Source of the DNA: Caldilineaceae bacterium
Lineage (GTDB): Bacteria; Chloroflexota; Anaerolineae; Caldilineales; Caldilineaceae
Reading direction: 5' to 3'
Assembly: GCA_022823185.1 (NCBI GenBank)
Contig: JAJDXQ010000036.1
Coordinates: 62,001 to 126,000, forward strand
Length of the DNA stretch: 64,000 nucleotides
The notes below the pieces were generated by a model, which made no database searches, had not been told where the DNA came from, and was given only the letters and a program-made list of their open reading frames with translations. Below are positions 59,768-64,000 of the stretch, piece by piece (within the stretch, counting starts at the first letter, position 1; each line of letters begins with the position of its first letter). Both the position numbers and the translations under genes were made by a program.

Positions 59768-60091
59768 GTGGTAGTTCTGTTAGACTTAATGCAATTGTCT
59801 TTGGGCGAGAATGAACAAGAGATGACAGAAGGGGCGCAGGGCAAGATTCCCAGGCCATTGAAGAAACGAATAGATGAAGCGCCGTCGGCAACGGTCTTTC
59901 TGTTGCTGCATGTCAACGGAACTGGACCTGGGCAGGAGGCGGCGATCGAGCGGGCTGGATTTACCGTGAGGCATCGGACTACGATTGTGCCCTGTATCGC
60001 TGTGAGTGGTCCTGGCCAAGGTCTGCGGTCCTTATTGAAGGAGTCGTGGCTGGTCCGGGTTGAGGAGGACGCGGCGGTTCAGACTTGGTAG
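59768..60091 (+). CDS. Free-standing subtilase-propeptide-like (inhibitor I9-like) protein
   Basis: Up to 107 residues. The last ~67 residues (from ATVFLLLHVNG to EEDAAVQTW) parallel the propeptide of the subtilase encoded at 60398 (VEVIVRFHSSG to LDEVVHIM): both have an opening strand, two helices and a closing strand of the form V..I/V..D..V in almost equal lengths. Subtilase propeptides fold the protease and inhibit it, so this may be a separate inhibitor or chaperone. The start is uncertain: GTG 59768, ATG 59789 and ATG 59822 are in frame and none has a strong SD. It is 306 bp upstream of the protease gene on the same strand. Confidence 0.6.
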   Translation: MVVLLDLMQLSLGENEQEMTEGAQGKIPRPLKKRIDEAPSATVFLLLHVNGTGPGQEAAIERAGFTVRHRTTIVPCIAVSGPGQGLRSLLKESWLVRVEEDAAVQTW

Positions 60092-60397
60092 TCAGGAAGG
60101 GCGCTGGCCGGGTCTGGCGCCGGTTGGGGTCAAGCCGGCAGTGTGCATGGTTGGGAGGAGAGGCAGTTTCGGGCAGGGCAACGGTCAGGACGACGGTTTG
60201 GGTTCTGCGCAGCAGGAAGGAAGCAGTTGTTGATCGTCCGCGGGGCGTCTCAAGCTGGTAAGCTCCGGGACGGGTGGATTGCTGGTTAACAGGTGTGTTG
60301 CAGCGTTGCGGCACTGACGCGCCCATTATTCGTTTAGGCGAATTTGCGAAATTGCGCTGGACGTGGGCAATGGACGAGATCAGGAGGAGTTTGGCCG
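60092..60397. other. Gene-free stretch upstream of the subtilase
   Basis: 306 bp. Only an AT-rich inverted element GCGAATTTGCGAAATTGCGC near 60340 and the SD AGGAGG (60382-60387) stand out. No promoter is convincing. Confidence 0.5.
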
Positions 60398-61699
60398 ATG
60401 TATGTGGAGAAGTACTCTGCCCATGTTCGGGATGTGATTGAACAGGCCCGAGTGGCCCATGATGAAGTAGAGGTGATTGTCAGATTTCATTCAAGCGGCG
60501 GACAGAGGAGTATTGGCCGTTTGGCGGCGGGCGCCGGCGCAATCAGGGTGAATCAGGAATTCCGAGTCATTCCGGCCACAGCTGTCACGCTTGATCCTAC
60601 GACGATTGACGAGTTGGCGAATTCGGACGATGTGGCGGAGATCTGGCTGGACGAGGTCGTGCATATCATGTTGGATGTTTCGACTCCGCATATCAGGGCG
60701 CCGCAGGTGTGGGAGCAGATGCGCAATGACGGTGAGGGGGTCACGATCTGTATTGTCGATACGGGTCTTGACGCAACGCACGCGGACTTTTCCGGTCGTG
60801 TGGGCTTGACGGCGGATTTCAGCGGGAAGGGCTCACCGGTGGACGGCAACGGCCACGGCACCCATGTGGCGTCGACGGCGGCAGGCACAGGCGCGGCCAG
60901 CGGGGGAAAGTACATTGGCGTTGCCCCCGGGGCCACGATCATGGCGGCCAAAGTTCTTGCGGACAATGGTAGCGGGCGCATGAGCAACGTGATGGCGGGG
61001 CTGGAGTGGGCGGCGCAGAACGGAGCGGATATTCTGAATCTGTCGCTGGGCAGTCGAGGCAGCAGCGACGGCTCTGATGCGTTGAGCACGATGTGCAATG
61101 CGATCGTGGATATGGGCAAGATCATGATAGTGGCGGCCGGGAACAGCGGGCCGAGGCAGAGTACGATAGGCAGCCCGGGCGCGGCTGAGAAGGTGATTAC
61201 GGTGGGCGCGTCCAACGACCAGGACAGCGTCGCGCGTTTCAGCAGCCGCGGGCCGACGGCCGATGGGCGGATCAAACCGGACGTGGTCGCGCCGGGAAGC
61301 AGAATTGTCGCGGCGCGGGCGGCGGGGACTTCGGTCGGGCAGGTGGTGGATGACAATTACACGACGGCCAGCGGGACGAGCATGTCGACGCCGCACGTGG
61401 CGGGGCTGGCGGCGCTGATGCTGCGGGCGAATTCAGGACTGGGCCCGGCAGAGATCAAGAATATGCTGATGGCCACGAGCGTAGACATCAACAATGCCGA
61501 GTTCGGGCAGAATGAAGCCGACAAGAATATCCAAGGCGACGGCCGCATTGATGCGTTGACCGCAGTCCAGTTCGCTGATTCGGGCCAACAGCCTCCTCCG
61601 CACAAACCTTCTCTTCCTGTTCCGTCGCCGCCTTCACCCGGCCCCAGTCCTCCGGTTGGCTGTATGGCAGCGCCTCTGAAGCTTCTAAGACTGATCTAA
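60398..61699 (+). CDS. S8 family serine peptidase (subtilase)
   Basis: A 433-residue subtilisin-family protease. An I9-like propeptide occupies about residues 25-92. The catalytic triad is Asp in CIVDTGLDATHADF (near 127), His in GNGHGTHVAST (near 155) and Ser in SGTSMSTPHVAGLAAL (near 330). A Pro-rich tail (PPHKPSLPVPSPPSPGPSPP) ends at a Cys and a short hydrophobic peptide. No N-terminal signal peptide is visible, so it may act inside the cell or leave by another route. AGGAGG lies 10 nt before ATG 60398. Neighbouring genes encode a propeptide-like protein and a membrane-anchored beta-sandwich protein. Confidence 0.93.
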   Translation: MYVEKYSAHVRDVIEQARVAHDEVEVIVRFHSSGGQRSIGRLAAGAGAIRVNQEFRVIPATAVTLDPTTIDELANSDDVAEIWLDEVVHIMLDVSTPHIRAPQVWEQMRNDGEGVTICIVDTGLDATHADFSGRVGLTADFSGKGSPVDGNGHGTHVASTAAGTGAASGGKYIGVAPGATIMAAKVLADNGSGRMSNVMAGLEWAAQNGADILNLSLGSRGSSDGSDALSTMCNAIVDMGKIMIVAAGNSGPRQSTIGSPGAAEKVITVGASNDQDSVARFSSRGPTADGRIKPDVVAPGSRIVAARAAGTSVGQVVDDNYTTASGTSMSTPHVAGLAALMLRANSGLGPAEIKNMLMATSVDINNAEFGQNEADKNIQGDGRIDALTAVQFADSGQQPPPHKPSLPVPSPPSPGPSPPVGCMAAPLKLLRLI

Positions 61700-61805
61700 T
61701 CCAGGCGAACGAAGTTAATCGGAACGAGTTGGGCGGCGCGGCAGGCGAATGCCGGCGCTTGCCCGTTTTTGTGATCGCGGGGTAAGGGAGACTTCAGACG
61801 TTGCG

Positions 61806-62624
61806 ATGGGGGATTCAGAGATTTCTGCGAGCGAGTTGGAGGAACGGGCGCGCAAACGGGAGGCGATCGGTCTTTCGCGGGTCCGGCCCAAGGCCAAGGC
61901 GGTTGTTCACAGTCCTCCCGAGGCGGGGAGGAACCTCTTTGGCGCGGCGCTGGGACTGGCTGCGGTTGTTGCGGCGGTGGCGGCGATTGTCTTGTGGCGG
62001 GCCGGGTTCTACATGAGCGGGTCGTACGGGGGCCAAACACTGGCCCCGCCGGAAGCGGGACGTCTGATGGCGCGCGATGATTTCGACGATCCATCCTTTG
62101 CGCTGTCGGTTGGCGGGGGCGAAGACGCGGATCTGGGCTATGTGGGAGACCTCTACAGGATCAGGGTGGATCGCGCCGGGGAGATGGCGTGGGCTACGTT
62201 GGGGCAATTGAATCTCGGCGGGTACCGGTTTGAGGTTGACCTGCGTCTGGCTTCGCAAGGCGATTTTGCCTGGGGATACGGCGGCCTGATCGCGCGCTAC
62301 AGGAATCGCGACAATTTCTATCTGTTCGCAGTGGACAATGATGGCCAGTACAAGGTCGAGCTTGCAGAACGGGGCGCCTGGCGCACGGTTCAGCCGTGGA
62401 CGGAGTCGGCTGCGCTTTCTGACGGGCGCCGGAACGTCCTCGCGGCGCTCGACGACGGCAGGAGGCTGCGATTTGCCATCAACTCTGTTGTCGTTTATAG
62501 GGTGGCCGATCCGAGACTGCCGGTGGGTGATATTGGCCTTGTCGTGGGCGCGCGCAGTCAGGGCCGGGCGGAGGGTCTCTTCGACTGGGCGGCAATCTAC
62601 GAAATCCCGATTGACAGGCAGTAG
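61806..62624 (+). CDS. Membrane-anchored beta-sandwich (LamG/DUF1080-like) protein
   Basis: About 272 residues. A cytoplasmic N-terminal helix (SASELEERARKREAIGLSR) precedes one transmembrane span (AALGLAAVVAAVAAIVLWRAGF). The outer domain of ~180 residues reads as alternating strands (DDFDDPSF, YRFEVDLRL, GLIARYRNRDNFYLFAVDN, LRFAINSVVVYRV, GDIGLVVGAR), the pattern of concanavalin-like domains that bind glycans. No catalytic residues are identified. The frame opens at ATG 61749, but MGDSEISASE at 61806 looks like the real N-terminus; the SD is weak for both. It follows the subtilase by about 100 nt and may be co-transcribed. Confidence 0.72.
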   Translation: MGDSEISASELEERARKREAIGLSRVRPKAKAVVHSPPEAGRNLFGAALGLAAVVAAVAAIVLWRAGFYMSGSYGGQTLAPPEAGRLMARDDFDDPSFALSVGGGEDADLGYVGDLYRIRVDRAGEMAWATLGQLNLGGYRFEVDLRLASQGDFAWGYGGLIARYRNRDNFYLFAVDNDGQYKVELAERGAWRTVQPWTESAALSDGRRNVLAALDDGRRLRFAINSVVVYRVADPRLPVGDIGLVVGARSQGRAEGLFDWAAIYEIPIDRQ

Positions 62625-62699
62625 AAATCAGGGTGCGTTCCCCGGGGCGGTAAGGGCCAGGGACAGGCGGGCCCTGGATATGTCGCGCCCGCAGGCGGT

Positions 62700-63359
62700 T
62701 TAGTCGAGGCGTATTTCGCAGCCGACGACGTCATAGGCTTTGACGCGGGCGTTCGCGATGGGGGTATCGTTCAGCTGAGCGCGGAAGACGGTCCAGATCA
62801 TGGTGTCGACCGGAGCGCCGTCTGTGCCGGCGCCGCGCCGGCGAAGCAGCGCTTCCTGTACGAAGCCCAGTTTGCGGGGGACTGAAGCGCTGCGGACGTT
62901 GGCGGGGTCGCAGTGGATTTCGACTCTGTCTACCTTGTTGACGGCGAAGGCCACTTTGGTGAGGGCGGCAGAGGATTCGGTCGCCAGCCCCATGTTGATG
63001 CGGTCGGCGCGAATCCAGTAGCCGATTTCAAGGGCGTTTGCGCCGATACGTTTGTGCAGGCCCGATCCGCCCCAGACCTCCCTTTCATCAGGCGAAAAGA
63101 TACCAAAAACATAGTCGTCATCCCGGTCGAAGGCGGCGCGCCAGCTGCGGAGAAGGGCGATTTTGTCCTCCAGGGATGAAGGTTCGCTGGCGGCCCAGGG
63201 CATCCACTCCCGCAGGTGTTCAAGGCTGCGGGAGATGGCGTCGAGGAGGGCTTTGGCGTCGGACGGTTGCCAGCAGCGCAGCACCAGGCGTTCGGTTTCG
63301 ATGCGATAGGCAGGGCACTGCGCTGACCGGATGGATTGGGCGCTGATTTGGGATGTCAT
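62700..63359 (-). CDS. GNAT family N-acetyltransferase (RimJ/RimL-like)
   Basis: A 219-residue protein. The N-terminal RIETERLVLRCWQPSDAKAL is the RimJ/RimL signature. The family's central EIGYWIRADRINMGLATESS near residue 117 forms the acetyl-CoA site, and the NVRSASVPRKLGFVQEALLR motif is near 162. RimJ-type enzymes acetylate ribosomal proteins or small molecules. The frame stays open upstream to 63449, but MTSQISAQ at 63359 is chosen as the start. It is downstream of the clpC-like gene on the same strand. Confidence 0.9.
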   Translation of the reverse strand: MTSQISAQSIRSAQCPAYRIETERLVLRCWQPSDAKALLDAISRSLEHLREWMPWAASEPSSLEDKIALLRSWRAAFDRDDDYVFGIFSPDEREVWGGSGLHKRIGANALEIGYWIRADRINMGLATESSAALTKVAFAVNKVDRVEIHCDPANVRSASVPRKLGFVQEALLRRRGAGTDGAPVDTMIWTVFRAQLNDTPIANARVKAYDVVGCEIRLD

Positions 63360-63385
63360 TGCCGGTGGGAACCTGGATGGCGGGG

Positions 63386-64000
63386 CTATTCCTCTGAGCT
63401 TTGCCGCTCGCGGCCGGAGTCGGCCTCGGCCTGGGTCCCTGGCGACCACTCGACGGCGATGGGTTCGGGATCTTTGCGCACGAAGGTGAGTTTGTCCTCT
63501 CCGCCTTCTTCCTTGGTGAGATAGTCGATCAGGATTTCGTCGCCGGTGCTGTATTCGGCGCGCAACAGCCGTTTGCTCAATTCGTTTTCCACCTGTTTCT
63601 GGAGCAGGCGGCGAAGCGGACGGGCGCCGTATTCGGCGTGGTAGCCGGTGTCGGCGAGATGATTGCGGGCCTTTTCCGTCATCTCGACGGCGATTCCGAT
63701 TTCGTCGAGGCGCTGGGCGATTTCTTCCATGAGCAGGGTTACGATGTCACGAACGTCTTCCCTGGAGAGCGTGTCGAAGATGATGGTTTCGTCGATGCGG
63801 TTGAGGAATTCAGGTCGGAAAAGCCGTTTCATCTGTTTACTATACTCGCCCTGGACGAGGGCGCTTTCGTCCAGCTCCTGGGTGGCAAAGCCGAGCGGGC
63901 CGCGTTTGATCGAATCTGCGCCGACGTTGCTTGTCATGATGACGACGGTGTTGCGGAAGTTGACCGTTCGGCCCTGGCCGTCGGTCATGTGGCCGTCTTC
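63386..64000 (-). CDS. clpC: ATP-dependent Clp protease ATP-binding subunit ClpC-type, partial (C-terminal part)
   Basis: About 205 residues of the C-terminal AAA+ domain; the gene continues beyond the right edge. [20 protein letters not shown] followed by TSNVGAD is the sensor-1 strand of the D2 module, [15 protein letters not shown] is the arginine-finger region, and [19 protein letters not shown] is the sensor-2 motif. The [16 protein letters not shown] stretch and the roughly 20-residue acidic/hydrophilic tail are more like ClpC than ClpB. These hexameric unfoldases feed substrates to ClpP or disaggregate proteins. The ClpP-docking loop lies upstream or cannot be confirmed here. Confidence 0.93.
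   Translation of the reverse strand, partial: EDGHMTDGQGRTVNFRNTVVIMTSNVGADSIKRGPLGFATQELDESALVQGEYSKQMKRLFRPEFLNRIDETIIFDTLSREDVRDIVTLLMEEIAQRLDEIGIAVEMTEKARNHLADTGYHAEYGARPLRRLLQKQVENELSKRLLRAEYSTGDEILIDYLTKEEGGEDKLTFVRKDPEPIAVEWSPGTQAEADSGRERQSSEE

Noticed and set aside
1-64000. CRISPR arrays, tRNA and rRNA genes
   Set aside because: No regularly spaced repeats of 25-40 bp, no cloverleaf-like sequences and no rRNA-like segments seen while reading both strands.

Overview
The window is 64 kb of GC-rich (roughly 60% or more, judged by eye) bacterial chromosome. The likely host is a member of the Chloroflexota, perhaps a Caldilineales-like heterotroph. This placement is an inference from three things: many carbohydrate importers with Tat-type lipoprotein binding proteins, abundant sugar/sugar-acid oxidoreductases together with a phytanoyl-CoA-dioxygenase-type enzyme, and no outer-membrane or LPS genes. 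No rRNA, tRNA, CRISPR array, transposase or integrase was seen. Starts were placed mainly by Shine-Dalgarno (SD) position, so several differ from the longest open frame.

Layout. (1) 1-4813, minus strand: a catabolic operon with zinc alcohol dehydrogenase, TIM-barrel sugar isomerase, SDR, Gfo/Idh/MocA oxidoreductase and a partial PhyH-type dioxygenase. (2) 5079-11708, plus strand: a carbohydrate ABC importer (binding protein, two permeases, no ATPase) and an amidohydrolase. This operon is interrupted between the binding protein and the permeases by an AT-richer two-gene island, an AAA ATPase plus a TOPRIM-like partner, flanked by an 11-bp direct repeat. (3) 12084-26662: assorted metabolism, including a hydratase, FkbM and spermidine-synthase-like transferases, shikimate dehydrogenase-like, ThuA, DapA-like, enolase-superfamily, ornithine cyclodeaminase-like and acetyltransferase genes, an MFS exporter and anhydro-MurNAc kinase. 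(4) 26747-39926: housekeeping, with priA, rpmH-rnpA-yidD-yidC-jag, a PfkB kinase, parA-parB, a degenerate polyprenyl synthetase-like protein, an ATP-grasp protein and a YggX-like protein. (5) 40003-43144: formyltransferase, mannonate dehydratase and a DUF1932-type dehydrogenase. (6) 43250-44240, minus: an AbiEii-like protein with a small overlapping partner. (7) 44249-52882, minus: one long operon with an alkaline-phosphatase-superfamily hydrolase and two complete sets of carbohydrate permeases and binding proteins, again without ATPase. (8) 53530-64000: small membrane protein, aldo/keto reductase, a phosphotransferase with the PEP-synthase/rifampin-phosphotransferase architecture, malate synthase, a free-standing propeptide-like protein beside a subtilase, a membrane-anchored beta-sandwich protein, an acetyltransferase and the C-terminal end of a ClpC-type chaperone.

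How the genes fit together: regions 1, 2, 5 and 7 describe import of oligosaccharides or sugar acids and their oxidation, dehydration and epimerisation. The three importers probably share one or more MalK/MsmX-type ATPases encoded elsewhere. The best candidate for an undescribed system is the ATPase/TOPRIM-like island at 6518-8811, which resembles two-component ATPase-nuclease defence modules in layout but whose second protein I could not assign to a named family. A second candidate is the AbiEii-like pair at 43250-44240, whose start region carries a hairpin over the SD. Several consensus-like promoters (TTGACA/TATAAT type, 17-18 bp spacing) and four families of short dispersed intergenic repeats are also recorded.
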